From NCBI GenBank assembly GCA_000328365.1, contig KB293438.1, positions 116,029 through 180,028 on the forward strand: a stretch of 64,000 nt of DNA. Direction: 5' to 3'. The notes beneath the pieces were generated by a model. That model ran no database searches, was not told where the DNA came from, and saw only the letters and a list, made by a program, of their open reading frames with translations. This document shows positions 34,255-47,100 of the stretch, one piece after another (position 1 is the stretch's first letter; the number at the start of each line of letters is the position of its first letter). A program made the translations under genes and the position numbers. The stretch is from Capitella teleta. Lineage: Eukaryota > Annelida > Polychaeta > Capitellidae.

Positions 34255-36792
34255 TGTGTGATGCATTACAGATGTTCGTCTGGTGTCAGCCGGTGACCCA
34301 GTATTCCTCGAGGGCAAACATGATCCATGCACTGCTGAGCCTGTAATGGACAGTGCCAAGCCCTGTAGGGCGTGATGGACACTCAGTGAATTAATGCTGT
34401 GTATATGTCAATTCCATATATGATATTAATTGCATTGAAGTTTGAAGCAGCCAATAGTATATGTACATACTATATATATCCAAACCTAATTCCGTAAAAC
34501 TATGCAATCAGTATAAATTTCCATACCTTATCCGTTTAATTCGTCCCTTGGCAGCTATTAATGCTTTGCATCTAGGAGAGATGAGAGAAGAGGAGATTAT
34601 AACTCATCGAGCGCCTTCAAAGAGCAGAATGACACGTGATGTACACCTATCATTTGACAGCTGACTTGGGTTCTGTCGTTCTCCTAGGACTCATGTGTTA
34701 CCAGTCATGTCAGCTATGATCACCCCTGTGGGTGCCTAGAGCGTTGAAAAAGAGATGGGGTTGTACCCATGGCTTGGCGTATATGTATAGACATCTTGCT
34801 ATGGTTTTTGTGATACTTTATATTCAACCCTAATCCATCAGTATTACATTGCAGTGAGCTGAACCACCATTAGCTGTGGTTCGGGCGTATTATCTGTATA
34901 CGCAATAGACCCTGTAACCTATCCCTTCGCTAACAGCTCTTATATTACCCTGCCACCCCTCACCCCAAGTTGCGTGTCAAACAGGGTGTGAGCGATAATA
35001 GAGGACCTCACGAAAAGGATTGGTTGTCAGTAACTTGGTTCCGCCGATGATCCTTCGTCGAAGCCACCGAGTGCCAAGTCATTTCGGGGGCAAATATTTA
35101 CTTCCTGATTGCTTTGGCCCGAGGGCTACTGTCCCGTACGTCAGCAATTGCATTAAGAGAGCAGCCAGGAGAGACGTTGGGGTCCAACCTACGGGTGTTG
35201 AGTGATACGCCAGGCCAGTGGGCGATATTACGGGTCCTTCCGTGATTGATGACTCCGCCTTCTCAGGCGGTGTTGGCCAAATGGGTGATTTCACTGATCA
35301 TACCCGAAGGCACTGTGTTTCTAAAAATGGAAGCATTTAATTGATTCCACGTCAAATTATCACCCGCAGTGATTTGTCATGCTTTCAAAATGGCGGCGTG
35401 TCTTATTCTTCATTTGTTTCGCTTCGTTGTGTGTGATGATTGTATCGCGTGTGGAATCCTATTAGTGTGTTGTGGTGATTCCCCCTTCCCTCCGCTCATC
35501 TGCCTGTTATCACTTCCTTTCCCTCTTATCTCCATCTCAACCCCCATCACTTCCTCTCCCCCTTTCTATGCGCCACTGTAGCTATCGGACAGGTAGTTTC
35601 CGTTAGCCGGGGAGATGGATAGTGAGTTTATCTATTATTAATTTTGACGGCTTGAAAACTCGTCGGAGGTGCGCTACTATATGAGCTACTGAAGTACTTC
35701 TTCCTTTGCAGACATCAGGGGAAATTGCACGCAATTCTTAATATCTTTCCTGACAAAACCTGAGATGAGAGTGTCAATTTTTGTTTTCAAATATCCTCTC
35801 TTGGCCGATCTTGACGCTGTCAGCCCAGGGCGCAGTAATAAGCCTCACAGTGACGTCGGCTTCCAATATGGCGGCACCGGATGTTGACAGCTCCTGACCT
35901 TTGACCTATCGGGGGCAATAACGCGGGAAACCGGCCTTCAGTTTTGCTGAAGTTGATGCACCGACTTATAAATCATATTACAACGTTATCACTTCTACCA
36001 TAACTTGATTCTGAGATGCGAGTGCACCCCTTGCCTGTCTCATGTCTCTTTACGAGGCTATTTGCCGGCGAAAGCCCTCCTTCTGCCGAGGAATTGCTTC
36101 ATCGCAGGTACCATCCTCCCGATCTCCCTTCCATTAGCGGACAAGACATACGGCCGGACATAAACAAAATGGCTGCAAAGGAACGCTGTCCACTCTTGCG
36201 CATTTGGGAATACTCAAAACAAATAGAAACATCTCTTCCACGCATAGCGTTTTGTTGTGTTTTTATGCATATTTTCGGGAATTAAAACTGATCGGAAGAT
36301 GTTATGACCTTGAACCTCGAACCACGTGACTCCAATAGTGAAACTGCATTTCCGGTGTAGTTGACTCGCGTTTTCATTGGGCGATGACGCAAACATACTT
36401 GGCTTACTTGCAACGGTGTGTCGAGCCTTTCCCTATCGCTATTTACTTATCTATCTCCCCTAGCCCCTTCCCCTTCCTACCCCCCGTGCAATCACGACAG
36501 TCCCCGAGATCTTTTTCTATTGCAGACACGTCACAGGGACTGCATATGATGCCTCCAGGGAGCTTGATTGCCCAGCACTTATGCATACTCAATTACACTC
36601 TAAAATCCCGTTGGTCCATCTGTACTGTACTGCTTTTAGTTGCCCTGTCTAACAGGGTTAGAGACACCAAATTACACGGCTATGGCTTTGCTCTGTAGTC
36701 GAAATCTTATGCTGGACATGTAAAAAGAGTGTAACTGAAACTGGACCCTAATTAGACACTGTTTTTGGGGTAGCGAGTTCCCACATTGCTGC
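34255..36792. promoter_or_regulatory. upstream region of the TLR gene with YY1-like motifs
   Basis: AAAATGGCGGC at 35387-35397 and CAATATGGCGGC at 35864-35875 match the YY1 consensus (AANATGGCGGC). Pyrimidine-rich patches lie at 35480-35580 and 36420-36490. No TATA box is seen close to the TLR frame. No gene is recognised here. Confidence 0.35.
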
Positions 36793-39477
36793 ATGCAAGA
36801 ATATGTTATATCTCTCCATGACCTTTCCCGACTTGGCTCTTTGCAGATCTGGCCATCCATTGTATTCGCTCTCCTCGTGCCTTTCGTTGTCACTGCTGTG
36901 ACACTCCTTCCTCAGACGACCGTCACCGCTGTTTATAATGAAACCACGGCGAAGCCAGAGGAGGAGCACGCTTGCTGGGTGCATTTGCAAGTCAATGAGG
37001 ATATCATCAACATTGAAATGAGATGCAATGGATCGTTTGACAACTGTGGATTTGTGCCAATCCCGACCGAATCCTGCAACGTCACTTTGGCCGCTCGGTC
37101 GACGTCAAATTGCTCGGGATTGGCTGAATTCCCCGTAAATTGCTGGCATGCCCTGGATCTGAGCTATAATAACATCACGCGAGTATCCATCTCGTCAATA
37201 GACGCTGCCCCTACACTGGACCTCAGTCATAATTTACTGACTACTCTAAACTCACTTCAAGGCAACCATACTGCTCTCATTAACTTGGATCTGTCGTATA
37301 ATCAAATCGTGAGTGTCCCTAGCAACGCCTTTGTTGGCATGGTAAACTTGGAAGTAATCGTAATGAGCCACAACGTACTCACAAGCATTGAGCCGGGGGC
37401 ATTCCACTGCAGACTGGGGAAGTTGCACTCGCTTGATTTATCCCACAATCAGCTGACATCCCTCGAGGCTAATGTCCTGCATGGCCTGACGGCTCTTCGG
37501 TTGCTGAATGCCTCTCACAACAATCTCAATGCAATCTCGGACGAATTAGCTGTCAACAATGGCACTCTTGATTGCCTCAGTTCAGAAGGTGAAGACCAAT
37601 TGACTGATCCTTCAGCCTGGGAGCAGTTTGACACGCTGGATCTCAATTACAATAATCTCACATGGGTAGGAGATAGCGTGCTTCACGGGCCGCTGCGGAA
37701 AGTGAAGAACCTCTTCTTGGCACATAACAACATGAAGCATCTCCCTCACTACTCAATCGAAAGACTCATCAAACTACAAAAGTTAGATCTCAGTCACAAT
37801 GCCATCTACTGGTTGGATGTTGGAACTTTCAATAATGACCATTTGGAAGAGATTGACCTCTCCTATAATGAGCTCACAAAAATAATCAGCATGGCATTTT
37901 TGTACTTACCTAAAATTAAAAAGGTAAATTTGTCTAATAACAAGCTGAGTTATATTTACAAGTTGGCGTTCTACAGATCGTGTAAATATGATCAGGAATT
38001 CGAGGTGAATTTAACTTTCAATGAGCTCAGAGCGGACACCATTTGGCGCCTGGTGACCACGTTTCAACATTTGCAAAAAACTAAGTGTCAGTTGTACGTG
38101 CATCTAAAAGGAAATCAGATTACGCATTTTATCGAAGACGTGGACATTGCATACGCTCACTTCATGGCGACTAAAAACTTGGACTTCTTCACGGCTTGGA
38201 GTCACATGCATTTTACTCTAAGCGGAAACCCAATCGACTGCAACTGCAATCTCTACAGTGAGGTGAAGCTCCTGTCACACATACAATACACTTACGCGGA
38301 GAACATCACAAATGTTGAGAACCTGGATTTCTGGAAGGGATTGGAGTGTGCAAACATGCAGGGATCTGTTCCTGCTGTCCTCGATAAGATGAAATGTGCG
38401 CCTTCAACCATTCATTGTCCTACAAAGTGTAACTGCAAGTCACTACAGCATGACATTCTACTTGTCAACTGCTCTTCACAGCAGCTAGCCGAGATCCCTG
38501 TTCTACCCCCAGTAAGCCAAATTGCACTGAACCTCTCCCACAACAACATATACGCCCTGTTTGACGCCCAGCACCTGGCGAATGTCACCATCCTGGATCT
38601 GTCTCATAATACGTTCACTGGTTTCGATCGCGGAGTAATCGAACAGATTCCACACCTCGAGAGACTTCTCCTCCATCACAACCAGCTACGACATGTCCCC
38701 AAGAGCATAAAACAACTAGAGAACTTAACCCAAGTAACACTGTACAATAATCCTATTAGGTGCACCTGTACTGACGCCTGGCTGAGGCACTGGCTGCTGA
38801 ATAACTCTCACCTGCTTGATCACAGTGCTGCACAGGTAACATGCCAATCTGGCCAGAGACTCCTAGAAGCCGAGCTGTGCTCATCATCACATGAAGCTAT
38901 TCTCTACTCGAGTATTTTCATCCTAGCAGCTACAGCGATGTTCTTAGCTTGTGTAGTGGTGTACTTGTTGTGTAGAAGGGCTAACTGGTACACATCGCTG
39001 GACAGACAGGTAGGAGATGAACTACCGTATGACGTTGTCATTCTCCACGCTACTGAAGACTCTGCACACCTGTTTGAAGTTATCATCAACGACGTTATGG
39101 ACATGTCCCCGCAAGTGAGGATTGCTCCTCATGATCAACTGATCGCCAGTAGTCGAATTGCGGTCGTTCTGCTTTCACCCATGTTCATTCACGCGCATTG
39201 GCAGACGCACCGAGACGCCCTCCAACAGCATGAGAAAACGATCTTTGTTTTAACAGATGATAGACTTGGTGATGTCAACTCTGACTTAAGGGACACTATG
39301 GACAGATCCAGGGTATTCGATGCCCTGGATGGACGGTTCGTTGCCAGCCAACTGTTGAATATCATCTGGGAGGTGGATGCGCCCAGTGCTATGGCCTCAT
39401 CCTGGGATATTTCCACGGATAAAGTTTCCTTGGTTCCCCAGGTGGAACACCATACTAAAAATCAGAAGCGATATTGA
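36793..39477 (+). CDS. Toll-like receptor (894 aa) with atypical TIR domain
   Basis: One long frame encodes a complete type I receptor. A hydrophobic signal segment (IWPSIVFALLVPFVV) sits at residues 19-36; an acceptor-like TTTGCAG ends at 36846 in phase 0, so the true N-terminus may come from an upstream exon. About 13 leucine-rich repeats (LDLSHN/LDLSYN type) follow, then a Cys-rich LRR C-terminal cap at ~480-535 (NPIDCNCNLYSEV), an LRR N-terminal cap at ~542 (CPTKCNCKS), 3-4 more repeats and a second cap at ~655-695 (NPIRCTCTDAW). This is the multiple-cysteine-cluster arrangement of fly Toll and some invertebrate TLRs. A transmembrane helix is at ~703-725 (FILAATAMFLACVVVYLLC) and a TIR domain at ~743-862, starting YDVVILHATEDS. 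The TIR is about 120 residues, shorter than the usual 135-150. AATAAA lies at 39724-39729. It should sense microbial or Spaetzle-like ligands at the cell surface or in endosomes and signal through TIR adaptors. Confidence 0.93.
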   Translation: MQEYVISLHDLSRLGSLQIWPSIVFALLVPFVVTAVTLLPQTTVTAVYNETTAKPEEEHACWVHLQVNEDIINIEMRCNGSFDNCGFVPIPTESCNVTLAARSTSNCSGLAEFPVNCWHALDLSYNNITRVSISSIDAAPTLDLSHNLLTTLNSLQGNHTALINLDLSYNQIVSVPSNAFVGMVNLEVIVMSHNVLTSIEPGAFHCRLGKLHSLDLSHNQLTSLEANVLHGLTALRLLNASHNNLNAISDELAVNNGTLDCLSSEGEDQLTDPSAWEQFDTLDLNYNNLTWVGDSVLHGPLRKVKNLFLAHNNMKHLPHYSIERLIKLQKLDLSHNAIYWLDVGTFNNDHLEEIDLSYNELTKIISMAFLYLPKIKKVNLSNNKLSYIYKLAFYRSCKYDQEFEVNLTFNELRADTIWRLVTTFQHLQKTKCQLYVHLKGNQITHFIEDVDIAYAHFMATKNLDFFTAWSHMHFTLSGNPIDCNCNLYSEVKLLSHIQYTYAENITNVENLDFWKGLECANMQGSVPAVLDKMKCAPSTIHCPTKCNCKSLQHDILLVNCSSQQLAEIPVLPPVSQIALNLSHNNIYALFDAQHLANVTILDLSHNTFTGFDRGVIEQIPHLERLLLHHNQLRHVPKSIKQLENLTQVTLYNNPIRCTCTDAWLRHWLLNNSHLLDHSAAQVTCQSGQRLLEAELCSSSHEAILYSSIFILAATAMFLACVVVYLLCRRANWYTSLDRQVGDELPYDVVILHATEDSAHLFEVIINDVMDMSPQVRIAPHDQLIASSRIAVVLLSPMFIHAHWQTHRDALQQHEKTIFVLTDDRLGDVNSDLRDTMDRSRVFDALDGRFVASQLLNIIWEVDAPSAMASSWDISTDKVSLVPQVEHHTKNQKRY

Positions 39478-39729
39478 AGTTCTTAACAATTGGACTGAGG
39501 GTGTACATTTGTGACCATTATTATAGTGGTAGGCTTTGTTCAAAATGACCATTCAAAGATTGCGCACCTTAGATTGTGTGAACATGTTGATATTTATTTG
39601 TTGTCTAAGTTATTGGTGTTTTGGTTACCCATAAACATATTTGATTAATGTGCATAATTTATCACATGCATGTATTTTTCTTCTTTGTAAGTAAACTCCA
39701 CTTATGTTTTGTTTTGTTTCGCCAATAAA

Positions 39730-42261
39730 TCGACGAGTAATAATTAAATCCGACCAATATGTCAGTCATGGTGAGTGCATTATTTGCATTTCATCACATA
39801 ATCTGCCATGCATACACACTGGGCTTCGAGGTAGGAAGCAATTCGGGATTCCGTAGCCCGAAATTATACTGAATATCATTGTCTGGACGCTGATATTGCA
39901 ATGGAAGAAACACGCTAAACACATTTCTGCTGACTGTTGCAATAATAAATACAATCCGTGTCAAACAAGGAAGTTTTCAAGAATGATTCGACAGAATGAC
40001 GTAATGGATTATGACACAACCCCATGTAAGGATACCATACCACGTGTAACAATTAGTAATACTTATGTAAAGATACTAAAGAATCTTATGGTATAATGAG
40101 TGTGTAGACTTCTGAATGCGATGGCCTTGGTGTGTTGCTATGGGCGACGGAAACATTAAAAATAACCAAAGAGAACTCAAAATAGAGTGGTCTAAAATCA
40201 TGAATAGTTATGATCTGGAACGATCATAATGCGTTATGATTTACTATTTCCCGCTGTGAACCAGTGGGAGATAATCATAACGTCTCGATCTGTCAGCGTC
40301 GCTATGTCGAACAAATTCCCCGATAAATGAATGGATTTTTGTTACGGGCCCGGAGGGGTCCTTAGGAGATAGCGCGTGTTCTTGGACAGCTTGCAGTTAT
40401 AATAAACCCAGCAAGCCGGACCTCTTGGGAACTTTAAAGTTTATTCTGACTTCAATACAAAGCAGTGAGAAGAAGAGTGGAGAAGTACAAGAGGCACAAG
40501 AGGAAGTGAAGAAGCACAAGAAGTAAAGAACATAATGGTTGAAGGCTTGTATACGTTTAAAACGAAATAATACATTCAACATATAAAGAAACAAAGCAAG
40601 CTGATTGGAGGATCATTTGATCACAGGCTACAATTACCTTAGCTCACTTATTGGTGGATTGGCTATTCTGAGAGGAATTATCTTTGTGAACAGCATTCGT
40701 CTCAGATTTGAAAGGATTCCTTAGGAATTCGCGCAGGAGGGCTTAGTGAAACGTGCCCCTGGAGTTTTGTGTTTGCAACATCGATGTATGCAACGGAGCA
40801 GACGGATCTGACGTCATCTTTGGACTCCTGTTCACAGCTCTAACGTCTCTTGTCCCTTCTCAATGGTGAAATCATTGGACTGCATATCATGTCTTAATCG
40901 TGGATTGTTGCATCTCCTTATCTATGAATTATAGCATTCAAATAAATGACAGCCACAAACGAATTACAGTATTGCAAATGCATGGCAGTAAGTGCATTCA
41001 GATCAGGAAAAAAACAAAACGTATTGCTATCAAAGAATATCCTGATTGTTCAGAAATAGCAGCGACTGATATACGATATATAAAACGACAAATGCCTTTT
41101 ATAACTAACATAATATTTTAGTTGTGAGGCGCAATTATTCATATAATAATATATTCATAACTTTAAATTTCAAATGTGGAATGTTTTCAAGAAATACCAA
41201 AATTTGAGAAGTTGAAAATGTCACTTTCTTCTCGAGTTCGACTTCAGGTGTTGATGAATACTTTGATATCCACTTTAGATTAGCTTTATTTATATTTCTA
41301 TTCAAACTTTAAGCAGAATATGAAAAAAATACACACTTAAATCACTTAAATTCCCTTTTAACTAAGCTTTATTTACCTCATTAACACGACACCTACTCTT
41401 TTAAATATTTTATGAGGCGGACTGTTTGAGTCATGCTGGCTTTCTTGATTTCCCGTGATTTCAATCTGTAACCTGCAGGCCCAATGTATACAGAATGGGA
41501 TTTTTTTTTTTTTAATATCATTCCTCACTCCATAATACCAAAAAATAAAATATTTGTGTTTCATGGTTATTGGTATCGTAATATAACTAATAAATCATGC
41601 GTGTTTCACATGAAAATCCTCAAATTTTTATTGATTAGCATAATATAATTGTTGCTATGGTAACCAGCGGTGCCTTCTTTTCGCTCTTTACTGAAATGAA
41701 GAATCATAACGTCCGAGCACTGCGCCAATGATCACTATTCGGTTTCGTTCAAGGGATTACTCCATTATAGAATAATCATTGGTTGCATCTTGTAGAACTA
41801 GCATAGCTTTAGATCAGATTAGATTGATTTTATTGGGATGACAAGGTCAAAAAATAGGTGCAATGTGTAACAAAACGGGCAACGGGCTAATCAGTGCGGA
41901 ACAAATGATCAAACCAACAAGAAATCGACAACGTTATTCAAAGATTAGATTCTACAAGTTTAAAGTTGCCATGAACTCTCATGATCCACTTGAGTATAAA
42001 AATTTAGTCTATTGAAACGATTTGTAACGCATGAACTGCTCAATAAGTCTTTAGAAACTGCCCGAAAACAACATTTCTATTTAGATGCATAGTTTCTGGA
42101 TATATGAATAGCTCTTTAATTCATAAGACTTGAGTGTGAAAGTTGAGTATACGGTAGCTCTGGTTACTACAATGCAAGATCAATCTCCTCATCAGGATGA
42201 CATTGACACTCTTTATGAAAATACAGCGTATCGTGTGTAAAAATTGGAATTTCTCAGATAT
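39730..42261. other. non-coding stretch
   Basis: Contains an X-box-like GTTGCTATGGTAAC at 41651-41664 whose flank is shared with 8274-8295. The part near 40337-40560 has a GC-rich start and looks faintly repeat-like but cannot be assigned. Nothing coding is recognised. Confidence 0.35.
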
Positions 42262-42390
42262 GTATCCAAGACCGATGCATCCAAGACCAATGCATCCATG
42301 ACCAATGGATCCATGACCAATGCATCCATGACCAATGCATCCAAGGCCAATGCATCCAAGACCAATGCATCCATGACCAATGTATCCATG
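42262..42390. repeat. 15-bp tandem repeat, about eight units
   Basis: Unit ACCAATGCATCCATG with CATG/CAAG variation at the junction. It is open in frame on both strands because 15 is a multiple of three (plus strand Thr-Asn-Ala-Ser repeats), but no start, splice or flanking evidence makes it coding. Confidence 0.85.
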
Positions 42391-44138
42391 ATCATAGCCT
42401 ATTCGTCAACGACGATCTCAGATCTCTGCCCATGATACTTGTATGTTAAAAACTGGAAGTTGTTTCTGGCGTCAAAACCCGTGGGCATTGGCAGACACGC
42501 TCAAAATCCTGTATTAAAATCATCTATTTTAGAAACGCCACATTATTCAAAATTAGATTCCGTCCACTATTTCCTACTAAACTCGGCAAATTTATGCCGA
42601 CATATCGTATTTCTTCCCATTGCCTTAAACGTGTGATTCGTGTTATCCATATACATGTATTGGATTCTGATGATCGGATTGATGCGTCCCAAAGCTATTT
42701 GAATACAACCGACGCTACGAAAGAAATAAACAGTAGTCATGCTTGTTGCCGAGTTGTATTGAAAAGGTCAAGAAACTATTAATTCATTGGTGGGAGAAAA
42801 AAACGGTAAATAGAGGGAAAAATACCGTAAATAGGTTGATGCATGCAAAGGTGGTGAAAATAAACTGATTACAAATATATAGATTGAGATTACAAAGAGA
42901 TCTGGCTTTAGATTGAGTTATTTATTAAGCGTTGCCTTGGCTGAGGTATAACGGTTTGTCCCTCAATGCAGACCGATGGCCTTCGTATAGAAATGTCGCT
43001 GAATCTCGAAGGGGCTGAGTGTTGTGATTTGTCACTTCCGGGTTTAGGTGGCTACGAATCAACGAAAGGTCAACGCCGTTAAGCTACATTATCGACGTCA
43101 TAGTGCCGTCCCAGACATTGCTGTGGTCCTGCAACGCTTTTGGTAGTGTGATGGTTCAATAGAGGTTTAAGATATTCATGTGGGAAATTATCTCCGATGG
43201 TAGAAAAAACATAATATTATAGCATAGCATATGCTGTTGAATAAGTTCTTGCTTCTATGTTAAACAGCACAAACGGCATTAGCGTACGAAGAACTTTGTG
43301 TAATGCATACACTGTACTAGCATATTCCCTTAATTAACATTAACTGGGGTTAGTATGTCCTGAAATAAAGAGGACACATCATTCATTGAAGATCTGCCCA
43401 TGGCATGAGAGAGACTGCTCCTTCTGCACTTTGGGTTAACACAATGCGTCCAGTATTGTATGTTGACAGGCGATTCATGCTCATCGATTTGCTCCACTTA
43501 ATTCTTGACAATGACATATTATTGTCGCGTCAATAGCCCACGTGCTTCCTGTGTATGTGCAAGAAATGTGTACAAATAAATATTCGACAAACAAAAAACA
43601 GCAGAAGGATCTTCGCATCCAAAATTGCCCTATAATAAGAATAAAAATGTATTTGTAAACATTTTTATTATACAGATGTGAGCGGATATAACATGAGTTA
43701 AATATGCATAAATAATATTCAGGTATAATTATTCAAAATTAATAATAATACAAAAATTGAAAAGCAGCCAGTTGTCAATAGAAAAAAAACCCTCCAATAT
43801 TGTCCTCTGAATGATTTGAGCATGGATTGCTATAACTACGGGTCCTTTCTATAGTACCACCCCAAGATAACCAGTGGGAAATTTCTTTTGTGGTTTTTAA
43901 TTTCCAATTTTTGTGATGGTAGGTTATGTAACATTCATTGAAGTGATGTGATTTTGCAGAGATTTATCAGCAGAATGATATCATATTCCAACGAGTATGT
44001 GATCACAGACGAATTGTATATTGCATAACAGCCCTCGATGACAAGAACGTTGGCTGATAATATGTACACACTATGATTGAGGCAAGACCGCGGCATTGTC
44101 CGGCCCATTGCCCTATTACACAGCAGCTGTGAACGATC
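42391..44138. other. non-coding stretch 3-prime to the globin gene
   Basis: AGTGATGTGATTTTGCAG at about 43955-43963 is a good plus-strand acceptor followed by two short open frames ending near 44027-44060, too short to call. Inverted pair ATAAAAATGT ... ACATTTTTAT at 43641-43668 includes AATAAA on both strands and could serve as the globin polyadenylation site (about 470 bases after its stop). Confidence 0.35.
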
Positions 44139-47100
44139 TCAGCTCACTGTCTCGATGCTGGTTGTCATTACAGCTTGCATCCAATGAAATAACAACCGAT
44201 ACAACTCGATCTCCGCATCTTGAAAATCATCAGCAAAATTTTCTCTTAATGTCTGTATGAACGGCTCCTCCATGAACTGAAAAGTAGAAACATTAGATCA
44301 GGTAAGATAGCCTTATTGATCCGAATTAGAGTGATTGAAGTTGGGTTTCTATTGATACAAGTACGTTCGCACTCTTTGGACTCTAATTAAGCGCTTGAAT
44401 ATGAGGACCAATCTTTTTTTATTATACAAATTTAACAGATTCCACAAATATTCAAGTCCATCCCCGTCTCGTTGCTTAGCAACAGCACTCATGCATCAAC
44501 ACAAACGACAGCCACCGCCAAAGAGAACAGCAAGAACAACAAAGTCAGAGTAACAATTTTTACCACTGTAAAAAAAGAAAGTTTTTGTTGTGCTATAGCG
44601 CATTTATAATTAACAGCGGAAATTACGAGCGCAAAGAGCAGTAAATATTATCTTCTCATCTTACAAACCCTCTCTCATCTTATGAACTTCTTTTGCTGAA
44701 TTATGCAACATGGTAGTCAGATAAATGCTGATGATTTCTCTAGGGCATCGCATGTTTTCATGACTCCAGTGCGAACAAAAGAAGGACATGCATTTTGTAT
44801 GAACCTCGATTACTGATCTGAAGAAAGTGGAACGCGCTTGTCAGAGGTCGAACACGGGTGCTAGATTGGCTGCGTGACGCGGATGACATTAATATATAAT
44901 CTAGAGTATCCGTCTGAGACGCACCACCCATCTTGTTGTGGAGTTTTACACTTTCACCAAGTGCGCTACGACATTGCATTTCCGAGAAATGGCCCCTGGA
45001 GTTCGGCGCTTCAACGAAGAACAATCTCACACAGAGAATTGCTTTATACAGAGTGGGCCAAAAGTAGTCTATCTACTCCATATTAGAAAAAAAAAAAACA
45101 AAAAAAAAAAAAAAAAAAAAACAAAAAAAAACAAATTGAATTTGCTAAAATTCATTCATAATTCCAAAAATAATTACCTGTTGTGGATTGACTAGGTTAT
45201 TATGCACCCATTTATGCAAAGAAATCGAATAAAACGTTAATTTTGAATAAGGGAGGAACATTTAAATTCGAGTGGTAAGTGATCGCGTATAGCTTGTGTG
45301 TGCGTAATCAGATGGGCCCCTGAACCAGCATTGTGGATTATCATTTATTGCGTGGCACTTCAGCACAAATTAATTATCTGCTTTGTTTTGATTTTAGTAG
45401 ATTAATATTAATTAGTGCTACAATCACAACAACAACATTCACAAACAAACAGGCATACAATAGATTATAGTTCGTTCATCTTATATTAGTAATTTAAGAG
45501 GAAGAGTATCGGATGCACGAAGATAATTAATAATGAGTACGATTTAAACGACCAGCGCCAAAAAATATTTCGCGCGCATTTTCTGCCGTTCGCCGCTCGA
45601 TGCGCGGCATGATACTTTTTGGCGAAAAATGTCGATTTAGTGAGTATTTTACTTCGCATTTGTTTGATCTTTTCCGTTGTTGATATTGCTTGAGTAGGTA
45701 CATTACGCGATGTGTTACGTACCAGAGTAACGACAGACGAGCGCATTTGGATTGTAACAACATATTCTCGAACAAAAAGTGCTGAAAAAGTCAGAGCTGC
45801 TTGGTGACATTTATTGCCAACACATCTACCATCCTGACAGTCAATTTACAATGTACGATGCATTCCCATTATAATGCACTGTAAGACCTACTCGATCATG
45901 AAAGCAATGCCTTATTTCGGCATCCAAATGATGCTCATCATTTATACTCAAACTTATTACTTCAAACTTATGAATCGCGAAATCATAGACGCTCATCCAT
46001 GGTCATGGCGCTGAAGGAATAATAATCAGAACATCGTCGAATGTTGAATATTCTTTTGATTGAGATCAATGTCGACAAAATTGGATTTGAAATTTGAAAT
46101 AATAAAACTACACTGTAGCAGCATGAAATGTTAAACTATCCATTTATCAAGTATCTATTCTCTGAGATTTGTGTAGTTATTATAATACACTGCGACCTAT
46201 TTTGTAACACTTTCTCGGGAAAGTGCAGTGCCATTGAAAAGCATTGAAATCTTTAACATATAGTAGATAGACTACTTTTGGCCCACTCTGTACATGTACA
46301 CAAGAACCTAAAATTCGCGTTTGAAAGAAACTCATTTGATTCACATTGCCTTGGGAATTTTAGACTTAGAACCATGCCCTACTAAATTGGTGTTTTAATT
46401 TGTGTATACTTATGCACCTGGATATGTCTTACAGTATACTTGTAGTTACTTATTGATCTAAATTTTTTAGCAATAAATCACAGGGACTGTTGTTGGACCT
46501 GCCACCCCTACTCTACAATCCGACCTTTTACTTGCATAAAAGAGGTTTTTTTTTTTTTTTTATCCAAAAAGTTCAATTTGCTTTATTACTGCAACAGCAG
46601 GCTCCAAATCAACCTCCATAATTTGATTCAAGGATATTTACCTGAAAGAAATCCACATGAAATGCGTCTATCTTGGCATGCAGTCTTCCTACTTCCTCCA
46701 ACTTTGCAATGGCGCCATCAACGTCATGAGTTAGACCCTCTATTACGTCATCATAGACGCCAAAAATAGCCAGCGCCTGCATCATGAACACTGGACTGTG
46801 TCGCATGTCCTGTTCGCTTTTCAGATCATTCAGATGTGGGAAAAGATCTTGGAATATAGGGTTCAAATGGAAGAATCTGAAAAGTGAAGAAACAACTTGA
46901 ATCAACCAATTGAAATCCGTAATTATTCAATCAATAACAACTCGATTAAATACCTCAAACCAAGCAATCACAGACCATTAAATTTCAAATCGGTCAAACA
47001 CAAGGAGCTAAATGCATTAAGTGGGGCAATAATAAGGAAAAATGGCTTGCACTAGAGTTTCCTGGTTTGTCTATAGCTGTTGTTGAGAATAAACCTGAGA

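Noticed and set aside
40337-40560. Possible solitary LTR-like sequence
   Set aside because: Only a vague resemblance in base composition and a TG start; no defined end, target duplication or second copy.
42244-42435. Thr-Asn-Ala-Ser repeat frame over the 15-bp array
   Set aside because: The frame exists only because the tandem unit is a multiple of three; there is no ATG in good context and no flanking coding sequence.
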